Shown here in pieces: positions 35,714 through 45,969 of a stretch of DNA of 64,000 nucleotides. The stretch is from positions 310,001 through 374,000 of the forward strand of contig NZ_JACNMJ010000001.1 in NCBI RefSeq assembly GCF_014526325.1, in the 5' to 3' direction. Made by a program: the position numbers and the translations under genes. Below the pieces are notes generated by a model. It was not told where the DNA came from, searched no databases, and saw nothing but the letters and a program-made list of their open reading frames with translations. Position 1 is the stretch's first letter, and each line of letters starts with the position of its first letter. The stretch comes from Psychroserpens algicola (GTDB lineage: Bacteria > Bacteroidota > Bacteroidia > Flavobacteriales > Flavobacteriaceae).

Positions 35714-38700
35714 TTAATTAAGTGTTTTTATTACCACTGGCCCAATTAAACCCGAATCTTCTAGTTCCGTCTCATTTTTTTTTGGTGGATTGGTTGTCCA
35801 AGTTTTCTTTTGGTCTTTTGGTCTTTGATTATCAAAAATGAGCTGATTTCTCCAGGTATTGGTCACTTTTATCTCTAATTGATTTTCACCATTTGTCACA
35901 AATTCACTAATATCAAAAGTAAAAGGAGGTGCCCATTTTACACCGACTTTCTTATCATTACACCAAAGCTCTGCGATATCTGAGACCGCTCCTAAGTCGA
36001 TAATAGTTTGTTTCCCTGAATATTGTAAATTGAAGGTTTTGGAATATGTTGTGGTTCCTGAATAATGCTTAACAGCATCATTCTCCAATTCGGTAAGTGA
36101 TTTTAATTCTGAAATTTGAATAGACTTCGGAGTATCCCAACGGTCATTAAATGATAATTTCCAATCTGTTTGTAGGGATTGCTCATTGAATGTAATGGTT
36201 TTAGATGTTTTCTTACCATTTTGATAAAAAGTATATACTCCTGCTTTTGAAGCAAGCAAATTATCGCCTTTCCAAGATATGCTCGGAAAGCCTTCTGTAT
36301 CATGAATGTTACACCACCCAGTTTCAGCATTTAAAATAACGGCATTGTCATAAGTTACTTTTGAAGCAAAAGGCAATTTATCACCTTTTGAAAACACTAC
36401 AATTGCACTTCCACTTGGTGCAAAAGATAAGGCCACGTTGGTTCTATCATCTGATGTACTCCAAACTTTAGCATCTTGTTGTTCTCCGTTAAAAGCATTC
36501 CATAGTTGTGGATACACATCTTTAATTCTGAAACTCAATGAAGCATTAACTGGTTTATAATGATTTGAAGCCACAAAATAAATATGGGCATCGGCTGTTT
36601 CTCGGTGAATCCATTTTATATTTAAATCATCTGGAACAATGACATCTTGTGTAATACGTTCCGCTTCTAAAACAGCATCAAGTGATTTTCCCCAATATAC
36701 TTTTCCTTTTCCTACTTGCTTAAAACCTTCGCTTGTATTTCCCCATAACTCATCGGCTATTGCGGCTAATTCTTTTAAATCATTCTCATCATCCATTAAA
36801 CTAGGTGAACCTAATGGCTTATCACCAAGAATTACGGCTCCTGCCAGCACTAATTCTTTTAGTTTCTTTACCGTAGACAATAACATTTCTTTTGAATCTC
36901 TAAGCGTAATGATACGGTAATCTCCAGCATTCTCTACATGAATTTTACCATTTTCAACACTCAACTTATCGTGTAATATTTCAGCATTTAAATAGTCAAA
37001 ACGATAGCCTTTAGGAAATTCATCTAAGTCAAAAGGTGGACGCTCAAAATGGTCTCCATAGTATCTCAATACATCGGCAACATATTCACCTTGTTGCAAA
37101 ACATATTGGTTTCGCGCTAAATAGTCCGTCCAATCTTTCATGTATGGCCACCAAGTTTGTTGACGCACTAATGGAAAACCGATGTTACCTCCAAAACTAG
37201 ATCCTGGAAACACATCAGTTTGTGGTGTATGTGAAAAGGTATGAAACACCAAATGATTGACTCCCTTGGTAAAATTATAGTCGATTAAATATTTTACAGA
37301 AAACGGATGTTCATTCCATTTCACACCTAACTGTGTACAGGCTTCGGCAGCTAAAACTGGCTTATTATATAGGTGAACCGCAGACGCTGCATTAAATATT
37401 GGTTTTGCATATTCTCTTTGGGCAGATGGTTCCTTAGGATACCAAAACTCGGTCATTGGAATATCACTAACACCATAATAGCGCATAGGATCAATAGGTA
37501 AAACTTCGCCTCCTGCACCTTCGGTATATACTTCCGCTCCCATATCGTGCGCCACCGTTGCAAAATGTGTGAAGAAATTATCAATAAATACTTCATCCAT
37601 GGTATGACGTAAATCTCTTAAAAACTTAGTTGTTACTTCAGGGCTTTCAACGATATAACCCATGGTTGCAGGCAAATAGGTTTTCATGCTATAACCTCTA
37701 CGGTTTTCGAACTCGGCAAACATATCTTCAGAATTCATGGTCCAAGTAGGCACATGGCTTTCCCAGCTATCAATTAACAAACCGTGTAATTTTCCATCAC
37801 CAATTGGACCTCCATCTTTAATTAAGTTTCCAATCATACCGTTTCTTAAATGGTTTTCAATGGCAACTTTATCTAACTTACTAGATTCCCAACCCGTAGC
37901 TTCGGGCACTGCAGGTTTATTGGTTAATCGCATGTTGATATGACCAAAACGTACAATGGTCCAATTGCCCTCGGGAACGTCCCAAATTAATTGCCCTTCG
38001 GAAGTCATTTTATCAGAAAGATTAATAATTGCATTAGATTTAATAATAGTGTTTTGGGCATACTCTATTTGTGCATCGTCTTTAAGACGACGCAATACTT
38101 TAGCTGCTTTAGCTTGGTGATTATGTAGTTTCGGATTTGAACTTAATCGAATAAATTCTGGTGCAATATTATGATTACCTTGAAACGTGAACACGAATGA
38201 ATTTGATGTAGTTTCAGGAATCGCCAATGTGAGATGCTTACGACGATCATTCCAATTAGCATCAGGTAGTTTTACCGTTGTAATTGTTTTTAGTTCGCCA
38301 TCAACTAAAGCTTCAACTTTAAGAGCTACATCTACTTTTGGATATTGCGTACCTACAATGATATGACGCAATTGCGGAAACGTAATTGTGCGCAGTGTAA
38401 CAGGGTTTCTAAAGGTTATTTTTGTCCAAGCATCTTGACCATTTACTTTTGAAATACCTTTGGCTCTATATTGTTTTAAAGGTTGATCTAAATACGTATT
38501 TTTCCGTGTAACGATGAGTTTAGAACTTGGGTTAAAGATGGCTTTCCATGGGACTGCGCTATTATTGGTTTCAATTTTTGAAGGATTTAAGGGTTCTAAA
38601 TCATCTCCTTCTGGTGTTGGAAAAGCCAATACTTGAATATCTTGATAGTCATAATCTGGTATTGTATATAACGCATCTAATTCTAAAACCTCATTATAGG

Positions 38701-39187
38701 TTTGTCCACCTGAAACTCTGTAAACTGACTCAACCACCTCGCGTTGTGCCTCTTCCACAGGCACCCAAGGACCACCTGTCATAGACCAACCAGGACAATT
38801 TTGCATGGTAAATTTTAAGCCTAATCGCTTACATTCGTCTGCTGCATGCCTAATCATATCTTCCCATTCTGGTGATAGAATTTTAATAGGATCTACATTT
38901 GGAAATGGTCGTCCGTTTTTATTAAAAAGATGAATACCCTGTAAACCAGCAGCTTTTATAGCTTCTAAATCTAAAGTTAAACCTTCTTTACTAATGTTAT
39001 TTCCGCTAATATGAAACCAAGTTTCAGGATAATATTTTTTAGATGGTGATTTAAATTCGTCACTTAATTCTGTCAATGCTATTGACAATTGCGGATTGTC
39101 ATCCTTATGATTTTGTTCATGGGATTCACAACAAATCAGGCAAAGCGAAACTAGTAAACATAAAAAAATAGAGTACGAGATTTTCAT
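35714..39187 (-). CDS. GH106-type alpha-L-rhamnosidase, lipoprotein
   Basis: An 1157-residue protein with lipoprotein signal (SLCLICC). GH106 hallmarks are YPETWFHISGNNISKEGLTL with KAAGLQGIHLFN near the N-terminus, FTMQNCPGWSMTGGPWV, HGLLIDSWESHVPTWT and EVYTEGAGGE in the barrel, and a C-terminal jelly roll (GAVSDIAELWCNDKKVGVKW, NQLEIKVTNTWRNQLI). The enzyme should remove alpha-L-rhamnose by inversion, complementing the GH78 enzymes. Length and domain count fit the family. It stands alone between operator site 11 and the PL28 unit. Family assigned by motif memory; ulvan as substrate is inferred from context. Confidence 0.87.
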   Translation of the reverse strand: MKISYSIFLCLLVSLCLICCESHEQNHKDDNPQLSIALTELSDEFKSPSKKYYPETWFHISGNNISKEGLTLDLEAIKAAGLQGIHLFNKNGRPFPNVDPIKILSPEWEDMIRHAADECKRLGLKFTMQNCPGWSMTGGPWVPVEEAQREVVESVYRVSGGQTYNEVLELDALYTIPDYDYQDIQVLAFPTPEGDDLEPLNPSKIETNNSAVPWKAIFNPSSKLIVTRKNTYLDQPLKQYRAKGISKVNGQDAWTKITFRNPVTLRTITFPQLRHIIVGTQYPKVDVALKVEALVDGELKTITTVKLPDANWNDRRKHLTLAIPETTSNSFVFTFQGNHNIAPEFIRLSSNPKLHNHQAKAAKVLRRLKDDAQIEYAQNTIIKSNAIINLSDKMTSEGQLIWDVPEGNWTIVRFGHINMRLTNKPAVPEATGWESSKLDKVAIENHLRNGMIGNLIKDGGPIGDGKLHGLLIDSWESHVPTWTMNSEDMFAEFENRRGYSMKTYLPATMGYIVESPEVTTKFLRDLRHTMDEVFIDNFFTHFATVAHDMGAEVYTEGAGGEVLPIDPMRYYGVSDIPMTEFWYPKEPSAQREYAKPIFNAASAVHLYNKPVLAAEACTQLGVKWNEHPFSVKYLIDYNFTKGVNHLVFHTFSHTPQTDVFPGSSFGGNIGFPLVRQQTWWPYMKDWTDYLARNQYVLQQGEYVADVLRYYGDHFERPPFDLDEFPKGYRFDYLNAEILHDKLSVENGKIHVENAGDYRIITLRDSKEMLLSTVKKLKELVLAGAVILGDKPLGSPSLMDDENDLKELAAIADELWGNTSEGFKQVGKGKVYWGKSLDAVLEAERITQDVIVPDDLNIKWIHRETADAHIYFVASNHYKPVNASLSFRIKDVYPQLWNAFNGEQQDAKVWSTSDDRTNVALSFAPSGSAIVVFSKGDKLPFASKVTYDNAVILNAETGWCNIHDTEGFPSISWKGDNLLASKAGVYTFYQNGKKTSKTITFNEQSLQTDWKLSFNDRWDTPKSIQISELKSLTELENDAVKHYSGTTTYSKTFNLQYSGKQTIIDLGAVSDIAELWCNDKKVGVKWAPPFTFDISEFVTNGENQLEIKVTNTWRNQLIFDNQRPKDQKKTWTTNPPKKNETELEDSGLIGPVVIKTLN

Positions 39188-39213
39188 TTTAAAAGACTAA
39201 TTACTAGCGATTT

Positions 39214-39258
39214 TTAAGGTAAAAAGATGCCTATGAAAAACTATCCTGTTTCATCCTG
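39214..39258 (-). promoter_or_regulatory. Operator site 11, upstream of GH106
   Basis: Two TCCTG half-sites (39244-39248, 39254-39258) are 10 bp apart. After 22 bp comes TACCTTAA (39221-39214) as a weak -7 box. The start codon is at 39187. Confidence 0.8.
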
Positions 39259-39293
39259 TACCGATTTATCAATGTGATTTGATTTAGAACTAT

Positions 39294-41039
39294 TTATTGG
39301 ATTTCAACAACTGAACTAGGCTTAAACCCAATACGATGTGCTTGTACTAATAATGTTGCACCTTCGGGTAAGTCTATTGCACTTTGATAAACTTCCCAAG
39401 ATTTGGGAGTCTTTTCGCCTGTTTTGACCACCTTAAAACCTATAGAAGCACCTTTGGTTTCACAATTGATTGTCACTTTCCCATTATCATTAGTAATGAT
39501 AGGATCTAAAGTTACAGGTTGAGCATTATTCCCATTCCACAGTTTTTTAATTAATTCTCCTTCAGGTAGATCAGGATTATCTTTTATGGATTCAAGCCAA
39601 ATATCCATTTCGGCACTCAGCTCATTGAGTTTGTCATGATATTCGGGATTGTCAGCAAGATTATTCAGTTCAAATGGATCAACCGAACAATCAAATAATT
39701 CCTCTTTTGGTTTACTTTCTCTAAACCATTGTCTTTGAGCTTCATTAAGTTTACCTACATCACGCAATCGCAATAATTCTTGCATAGTTGGAATGCGTTC
39801 TCTATATGTTATTGGCAGATAATAGCCTTGTTTTGGTCTGTAGTTTCTAATGTATTTATATTGTTTATCTCGTACTGCTCTGATTGCATCAGTCTCTGCA
39901 TCAAAACGATCTGCTGCTGCATGAATATAATTGCGCTCTTCAGCTTTATAGTCACCTAAAAAAGCCTGCCCTTGCATGTATGGTTTTGGTTCTTCGCCAA
40001 TAAGCGACAACAAAGTTGGTGCGAAATCTACAAAACTAATTAACTGCTTGTCTTTAGTACCTGCTTGCAATTTTTGAGGAAATCGAATAATCATAGGTGT
40101 GTTTAAACCTGAATCGTAAATTAATCGCTTTTCTCTAGGTAAGGGGCCACCATGGTCTCCGTAGAAAAATACAATCGTATTCTCTAGTAAACCATCGTCT
40201 TCCAACTGCTTCAATACTGCTCCCACTTGCCTATCCATTTCCGCAATATTATTGTAGAGTTTCCACATGTCACGTTGGGTTACCTCATTATCTACTAGAT
40301 AAGGTGGAACTTTAAACTTAGTATCCTTAGGAATATGCACAGGTGTTTCTTCTTCGGTCATTCGATTATTGGCATGAGACGCTCCTTTATTTTTCCAATT
40401 ATATAAGCTATCTCCTGCATGATATAATCGTGTTTCAATTTCTCTAAAACCGTAGGGTTCAAACAAACCAGATTCATGTGTTTCGGTGAAGTTTATTACT
40501 GAAAAGAAGGGTTGATCGCCTTTTCTATTTCGCCAATGTGCGTAAGGACTACTCTCGTCCCAAGCTGTAACTGGTGCTTTAAATTGGTAGTCGGTTTTAT
40601 AATTATTGGTGCAATAGTAGTCTGCTTGTCGCAACCATTCGCTTATCATTTTTACGTTAGGCGGCGGCACTGCTTCATAAGCTGGCAGACCTGTTTGATC
40701 CATATTAGAGTTTGTCCGCATATGGTTTGCTCCAATACTTGATGGATACATACCTGTGGCTATCGCAGCTCTGCTTGGTGCACAAACGCCGGACGTTGAA
40801 TATAAATTTGGATATATGACACCCTCTTCAGCCAATTTACTCAAATTAGGAGTTGCAACCGTAGTATCTCCAAAAGGTGGAATATAAGCTCCCATATCTT
40901 CGGTGACTAACCAAAGTATATTTGGGCGTTTGGGTAACTCCAAAGAGACTTCATCCTTAACTTGTGTATTGGATCTTTCATTTGATTGACACCCTACCAA
41001 ACAGACAACAATCATAAGTAATGCTTGAAAAAATTTCAT
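39294..41039 (-). CDS. S1 family sulfatase, N-sulfoglucosamine-sulfohydrolase-like, lipoprotein
   Basis: A 581-residue formylglycine sulfatase with lipobox Cys17 (CLVGC). The metal site reads ILWLVTEDMG, with Glu-Asp in place of Asp-Asp, as in heparan N-sulfatase-like (S1_8) members. The maturation motif C-A-P-S-R is at 86-90. The later motif FFYGDHGGPLPREKRLIYDSG supports the same group. A C-terminal beta segment of about 75 residues (EIQ end) adds a small sandwich (PITNDNGKVTINCETKGASIGFK). It would desulfate ulvan fragments in the periplasm. A hairpin (41061-41095) lies upstream, between GH105 and this gene, and no operator is found there, so expression probably depends on read-through. 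Confidence 0.93.
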   Translation of the reverse strand: MKFFQALLMIVVCLVGCQSNERSNTQVKDEVSLELPKRPNILWLVTEDMGAYIPPFGDTTVATPNLSKLAEEGVIYPNLYSTSGVCAPSRAAIATGMYPSSIGANHMRTNSNMDQTGLPAYEAVPPPNVKMISEWLRQADYYCTNNYKTDYQFKAPVTAWDESSPYAHWRNRKGDQPFFSVINFTETHESGLFEPYGFREIETRLYHAGDSLYNWKNKGASHANNRMTEEETPVHIPKDTKFKVPPYLVDNEVTQRDMWKLYNNIAEMDRQVGAVLKQLEDDGLLENTIVFFYGDHGGPLPREKRLIYDSGLNTPMIIRFPQKLQAGTKDKQLISFVDFAPTLLSLIGEEPKPYMQGQAFLGDYKAEERNYIHAAADRFDAETDAIRAVRDKQYKYIRNYRPKQGYYLPITYRERIPTMQELLRLRDVGKLNEAQRQWFRESKPKEELFDCSVDPFELNNLADNPEYHDKLNELSAEMDIWLESIKDNPDLPEGELIKKLWNGNNAQPVTLDPIITNDNGKVTINCETKGASIGFKVVKTGEKTPKSWEVYQSAIDLPEGATLLVQAHRIGFKPSSVVEIQ

Positions 41040-41060
41040 ATCCTAGCAATTATAAAAAAC

Positions 41061-41095
41061 AAAAAAGGATAATTATTAATTCAATATCCTTTTTT
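41061..41095 (-). terminator. Hairpin between GH105 and the 39294 sulfatase
   Basis: AAAAAAGGATA (41061-41071) pairs with TATCCTTTTTT (41085-41095) around a 13-nt AT loop. It may be a partial terminator or an mRNA-stabilising hairpin, as no promoter signal follows it. Confidence 0.6.
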
Positions 41096-41114
41096 ACTTT
41101 TTTTTAATTTCAAT

Positions 41115-42257
41115 TTATTCTAACTTCAAAATTTCACTTCCTGCCAATAAAAATGCTCCGGTTCCAAAATTTTGCCATGAATCTACTGAGGCTGGTTCTG
41201 GAAAAGCACCAATATTTTGTACCCAACCAACGCGACCATCCTCATGTTGGCAAGCCGCTATAGCGTTCCAAGCTTTAAGCACGGAAGGTGTATGTTTTTT
41301 ATCGACTAAACCATTGTTAATTCCCCAAGCTAAAGCAAACGTGTGGAATCCACTACCACTAACCTCGCCATGATTATAAGATTCTGGACTTAATAAACTT
41401 GTGCGCCATAAGCCGTCTTCTGGTTGAATTTCTAGAATTTTTTCCGCCATTTCTTTGTATAAATTCTCATAAAACGGACGGTGTTCATAGTCCTCTGGCA
41501 TATCTTCTAGAAGTAAAGCTAAACCTGCAATTACCCAACCATTGCCTCTAGACCAAAACACTTTTTTACCATTTGGCTCTTTACTATCCGCTTCCGAACC
41601 TGTCCATACAAAGCGCATATCTCTGGCAAATAATTGCTCTTCTTTGTCATAAAGCTGGTTATAAGTTTCCATATAAAACTTATGCATCTCATCTAAGTAT
41701 TTTTGCTGTTTTGCATGTTTTGCATATAAATTAATCACTGGAGGTGCCATAAACAAGGCATCACACCACCACCATAAAATGGTTCGACCGTATTTACTTT
41801 TATCGGTTCCAGCTTTCCAATTATCATCTTCAAATAAATGAGCATCGAGAAACTTTTTTGTTGGTTCTAAATCCACAAAATTCTTTCTGCCATCGGTCAT
41901 ATCGACATATAAATAGCTGTAAGAAATAGCGACATCATCGGCATGATGCACACGATTAAACGTATTCCAATTATTCCAATACCCTTGATTTTTCAACGCA
42001 GCCATATACATCATGTCTTTTGTTGCCTTATGAGCTCTCGCAACACCTGTATAGTAAGCTCCGTTTGTCCAATCGGTTGGTGCTATTGCTATTATTGGGT
42101 GTGCTTCTTGCCATTCTAAAGCCTTAATCATGGATGCTTTAATTTGTGCTTTATCTACCGTTTTATCTTCTGTAGTTTTCTGTTCAGTAGCTTTTTGAGC
42201 GACCGAACAATTAAAAAGCGTAACAACTGCTATAAGTGTTAATAACGACTTCTTCAT
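41115..42257 (-). CDS. GH105 unsaturated uronyl hydrolase
   Basis: A 380-residue GH105 that removes the 4,5-unsaturated uronic acid left at the non-reducing end by ulvan lyases. The signal region ([20 protein letters not shown], then Q) has both a lipobox-like LFNC and a signal-peptidase-I site, so anchoring is uncertain. The (alpha/alpha)6 barrel carries [14 protein letters not shown] (about 104-117) and the catalytic Asp166 in [26 protein letters not shown] and [17 protein letters not shown] are standard family motifs. It follows GH3 by 3 bp in the operon from 49497. This gene is the direct link between the lyases and the exo-acting enzymes of the locus. Confidence 0.95.
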   Translation of the reverse strand: MKKSLLTLIAVVTLFNCSVAQKATEQKTTEDKTVDKAQIKASMIKALEWQEAHPIIAIAPTDWTNGAYYTGVARAHKATKDMMYMAALKNQGYWNNWNTFNRVHHADDVAISYSYLYVDMTDGRKNFVDLEPTKKFLDAHLFEDDNWKAGTDKSKYGRTILWWWCDALFMAPPVINLYAKHAKQQKYLDEMHKFYMETYNQLYDKEEQLFARDMRFVWTGSEADSKEPNGKKVFWSRGNGWVIAGLALLLEDMPEDYEHRPFYENLYKEMAEKILEIQPEDGLWRTSLLSPESYNHGEVSGSGFHTFALAWGINNGLVDKKHTPSVLKAWNAIAACQHEDGRVGWVQNIGAFPEPASVDSWQNFGTGAFLLAGSEILKLE

Positions 42258-42260
42258 TTT

Positions 42261-44528
42261 TTATTTTTTTAGTTTGAATGTTGTTTCTAAATAGTCTTGA
42301 GACGACGTTCCGATTTTAACGGTATAATCGCCAGGCTCCAAAACTTTATCCATTTTAAGCCCTGTAAATTCTAACATTTTTGGCAGAATCTTAAATGATA
42401 CCGTTTTACTTTCACCAGCGTTTAATTCAATTTTTTCAAAGCCTTTTAATTCTTTATCTGGTCTTACAACGGAACCAATTTCGTCCTTGATGTACATTTG
42501 CACCACTTCTTTAGCTTTTACATCTCCAGTATTTTTTACGGTTACGCTCACTTCAATTTCAGTATCAGGCGTCATATCTTCACTTGATATTTTTATATCT
42601 GAATACTCAAAATTACCATAACTCAATCCATGACCGAATGGATAAATTGGACCGTCCTCTAAAAATAAATATTCTTTTTTATAATTGATTTCTTTCATAC
42701 TGTAATGAAATGGTAATTGCCCAATAGATCTCGGAATAGTAACAGGTGATTTACCAGATGGTGACACTTCACCAAATATAATTTTAGCCGTGGACTCATC
42801 TCCAAATTCACTTAAATCCCAAGTATCTAAAATGGCATCGGCTTCCTTAGCTATTGTATTAATAGATAAGGTGCGTCGGTGTTTTAAAACCACGATAACA
42901 GGTTTTCCTAATGCTTTGATTTTTTCAACAAGTTCATCTTGTGGGCCAACTGGGTCGATAGTTGCGCGATCACCTTTAGTACTGTTACTAAAATATGCTT
43001 CCTTGGCAGTAAACTGATCTCCACCTAAAAATAAAATAGATATATCGGCATTTTTAGCTGCGTTTACTAGTTTATCTATAGCTTTTGGATCTCTCTCCAA
43101 TAGTTTTGGCGCGCCTCCTTTCTCGTTGGTTAAACTAAAACCCTTTTCTGCTACATATCTAATATTCGGTCCAGAAACCGATTCGAACATATTTTTAGTA
43201 TTATCTTTTAACAATGGTCCCAGAAGTGCAATTCTAGTCGACTTTTCTTTATTTAAAGGCAATGCGTTATTTTCATTTTTTAATAAGATAATCGATTCTA
43301 AATCGGATTCTTTTGCTAATTCTAATGACGATTCTGCCCTTACACCTTTCTTTACGGCTTCTATATCTATGTATGGATTATCAAACAATCCTAAGATAAA
43401 TTTTGTTCGCAACACACGTCTTACAGAACGGTCAATTAATTTTTCCAATTCAGGATTTTTCTTCACCATTTCAGATAAATATGAATAAGAATCTTCGGCA
43501 TATAAATCGATATCAATTCCTGCTTCTAGTCCCATTTGTGCTGCAGCCTCTGGTGACTCAGCTACATTCATGAAATAAAATAAACGAGCAATATCATTAG
43601 AATCTGAAACGACATACCCTTCAAATCCCCATTGGTCGCGAAGTACACCTGTGAGCAATTCGGGATTTCCATGGCTTGCAATGCCATTAATGTCACCATG
43701 AGACGCCATTATCCCGATAGTTTTTGCCTCTTTTACAGCCGCTTCAAATGGTGGGTAAATTTCATCAATTAATGTTCTTGGTGAGATCTCAATCGCTGCA
43801 AAATTTGAACCACCCAAAACCTGACCATAGCCTGCAAAATGCTTGGCCACCGCACCTATATGAGTACCATTTCCTAATCCTTCATAATCACCCTGTACAC
43901 CTATTATTGCATTTTTAACCATTTGAGTAGTTAAGTAAGTATCTTCTCCAAAAGCTTCACTCATACGACCAAAACGAGGATCGCGAACAATATCTGCCTC
44001 AGGTGAATGGCACATGTGCATTCCTCTTAATCGTGCTTCTCTGCCGACCACATCCCATTGACGTCTTACTAATTCAGGGTTAAATGAAGCAGCAGACGTT
44101 ATTGGGCGACCGAATTTGGTACAACCTTCGGCATCCACTCCATTGTAAGATTCTGTGACAAACAGTGCTGGAATTCCCCAACGATTGTTTTCAATAATAT
44201 ATTTTTGAAGTTCGTTATTGAGTTTAGCTGCAGCTACAGCATCAATATGTTCTCCTGGGTTTTTGATTCCTGCAATCCCTAATTTTAGTTTTTCAATGAC
44301 TTTCTCGGAAAGTTTTAAGTTGCCGTTCTCATCTGGTTTAGTCCCTATATTGGCATGAAAAATTCGCATTTGTGCTACTTTTTCTTCAAGAGATAATTTA
44401 GGCAATAAGGCTTCAACGCGTTCATCTATTGATAAGGACGCATCTTTATAATCTTTTTCAATTGGTTCAGAGCAAGATAATATCGCTATTGCTAGAACTG
44501 TAAATATTATGAGTGACTTTCTTTTCAT
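42261..44528 (-). CDS. GH3 family beta-glycosidase, lipoprotein
   Basis: A 755-residue exo-glycosidase with lipoprotein signal (LAIAILSC). The barrel shows FVTESYNGVD, AVAKHFAGYGQV and the nucleophile Asp in GYVVSDSNDIARL (about residue 308). The second domain (LPLNKEKSTRIALLGPLLKD, GGDQFTAKEAYFSNSTKGDRA) and the fibronectin type III end (EVVQMYIKDEIGSVVRPDKEL) complete the family layout. It differs from the GH3 at 18203 in length and loops, so the two probably have different substrates, e.g. xyloside versus glucuronide. It lies between GH43 and GH105 in the operon. Confidence 0.93.
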   Translation of the reverse strand: MKRKSLIIFTVLAIAILSCSEPIEKDYKDASLSIDERVEALLPKLSLEEKVAQMRIFHANIGTKPDENGNLKLSEKVIEKLKLGIAGIKNPGEHIDAVAAAKLNNELQKYIIENNRWGIPALFVTESYNGVDAEGCTKFGRPITSAASFNPELVRRQWDVVGREARLRGMHMCHSPEADIVRDPRFGRMSEAFGEDTYLTTQMVKNAIIGVQGDYEGLGNGTHIGAVAKHFAGYGQVLGGSNFAAIEISPRTLIDEIYPPFEAAVKEAKTIGIMASHGDINGIASHGNPELLTGVLRDQWGFEGYVVSDSNDIARLFYFMNVAESPEAAAQMGLEAGIDIDLYAEDSYSYLSEMVKKNPELEKLIDRSVRRVLRTKFILGLFDNPYIDIEAVKKGVRAESSLELAKESDLESIILLKNENNALPLNKEKSTRIALLGPLLKDNTKNMFESVSGPNIRYVAEKGFSLTNEKGGAPKLLERDPKAIDKLVNAAKNADISILFLGGDQFTAKEAYFSNSTKGDRATIDPVGPQDELVEKIKALGKPVIVVLKHRRTLSINTIAKEADAILDTWDLSEFGDESTAKIIFGEVSPSGKSPVTIPRSIGQLPFHYSMKEINYKKEYLFLEDGPIYPFGHGLSYGNFEYSDIKISSEDMTPDTEIEVSVTVKNTGDVKAKEVVQMYIKDEIGSVVRPDKELKGFEKIELNAGESKTVSFKILPKMLEFTGLKMDKVLEPGDYTVKIGTSSQDYLETTFKLKK

Positions 44529-44557
44529 TATTGTTATACTAATTTTAGTGTCTATTT

Positions 44558-45901
44558 TTATTTAAACTTAAATCTATTAATTTTTAAATTTCCAATTGCA
44601 GACGATTTAAAAACTAAACTTATGGTTTGACCATTGTACAATGCTTCCGTATTGAAACTTTTAGTTTTAAAGGCTTTTGTTTTGTTTGAATCAAACTTAC
44701 AGGTTACTAGAAGTTTTCCATTTTTATCACCTTCTCTGACTTCTATCTCTGTATCTGTTTGTGATAGAAATTCAAATTCTATGGTGCTTTTTTTATTTAA
44801 ATTCTGAATGTTTGGATAGGTTACAAAACCATTAGTTACCTTTGCATTTATGGAAAACCCACCCATTACGTTTTCTGTTTTATCTACATTTTTTGCCTTA
44901 AAATAATCTTCAGCTTCTATGGAACCATTATTGGCATCATACTGACCAACACCAATACCATCGACTCTTATCGTTGCCATTTCACCATTGTCTTTATAAT
45001 GCACATAACTTATAAAAGCATCTCTAAAATAACGATTACCGGTTTGACTGATGTCGCAATACACAAAATATGATTGATTATGCCACTCGAAAAAACTACC
45101 GTGACGTCCTTGTAAAAAACCATTTGGCCATGTTGGACTATCATAGCCTTCAGCGAAACTGCTTTCTTTTATGATGGTGTCGACATAATCATATGGTCCG
45201 TATAAATTATCGGACATGGCATAAAAACAGCCCCAAGACAAATAATATTTTCCATTGTACTTATGCACAAACGGTTTATCATCTGTTGGCATATCATTAT
45301 CTTTTCCGTCTCTATTATATGGCCCTCTTGGATTATTAATGATAATCTTTTTTGGTTTCTCAGCCAAACTTATCATATCGTCATTGAGCTTAGCCACATA
45401 ATAATCCCAAACTCCAAAAAAGATATAGTGCTCTCCTTTGTCTTCGAAAATAGACATGTCGTACTCGTGTGTTGGTGTTAAATCTGAAGTTAGCAACGGT
45501 TTTCCAAGTGGGTCTTTCCATGGACCAACAGGTGAGTCACCAACCACAACTCCGGTTTGCTCGTTACCTTCGGAAAAATACCAATAGTACTTTCCATTAT
45601 TATAAGTAGCATCTGTTGCCCAACATCTTGAATAATCCTTTCCAATATACGTGTCTTTTGGATGAAGGATACTTCTTTTGGTCCAATTGACTAAATCTGG
45701 TGACGACCATATCCACCAATCCTCCATGATGAATTTATCATTGGTTATGGATTTATCATGTGAGGCATAAACGTAAGCTGTATCATTAAAAACATGAATA
45801 TGAGGATCGTTTAAGCCTTGGTTTGGCACAATTGGATTTTGAGCGTAAAGTGAAAAACCACACAGAAATAAGAAGACAACATATGGAAACTTTATATGCA
45901 T
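44558..45901 (-). CDS. GH43 family glycosidase with C-terminal carbohydrate-binding domain
   Basis: A 447-residue exported protein (signal MHIKFPYVVFLFLCGFSLYA, then Q). The five-bladed propeller has the base Asp32 in LNDPHIHVFND, the pKa-modulating region (CWATDATY) and later acidic motifs (SFAEGYDSPTW) typical of GH43. From about 325 a CBM6-like beta-sandwich begins (NGSIEAEDYFKAKNVDK). Ulvan contains xylose in place of some uronic acid, and a GH43 beta-xylosidase is part of the known Formosa agariphila ulvan pathway, so xylose release is the most likely role. It is 30 bp upstream of GH3 and 69 bp after the fusion gene in one operon. Confidence 0.9.
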   Translation of the reverse strand: MHIKFPYVVFLFLCGFSLYAQNPIVPNQGLNDPHIHVFNDTAYVYASHDKSITNDKFIMEDWWIWSSPDLVNWTKRSILHPKDTYIGKDYSRCWATDATYNNGKYYWYFSEGNEQTGVVVGDSPVGPWKDPLGKPLLTSDLTPTHEYDMSIFEDKGEHYIFFGVWDYYVAKLNDDMISLAEKPKKIIINNPRGPYNRDGKDNDMPTDDKPFVHKYNGKYYLSWGCFYAMSDNLYGPYDYVDTIIKESSFAEGYDSPTWPNGFLQGRHGSFFEWHNQSYFVYCDISQTGNRYFRDAFISYVHYKDNGEMATIRVDGIGVGQYDANNGSIEAEDYFKAKNVDKTENVMGGFSINAKVTNGFVTYPNIQNLNKKSTIEFEFLSQTDTEIEVREGDKNGKLLVTCKFDSNKTKAFKTKSFNTEALYNGQTISLVFKSSAIGNLKINRFKFK

Positions 45902-45969
45902 GCCCTATGACTTTAATTCTGGATGATTATTCCATTTTTTCATATTGTCCCTTTAGACTTTAATTTTTA

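Noticed and set aside
41040-41114. Separate promoter for the 39294 sulfatase
   Set aside because: Only a hairpin is present; the TCCTAG near 41041 has no second half-site or -7 box.
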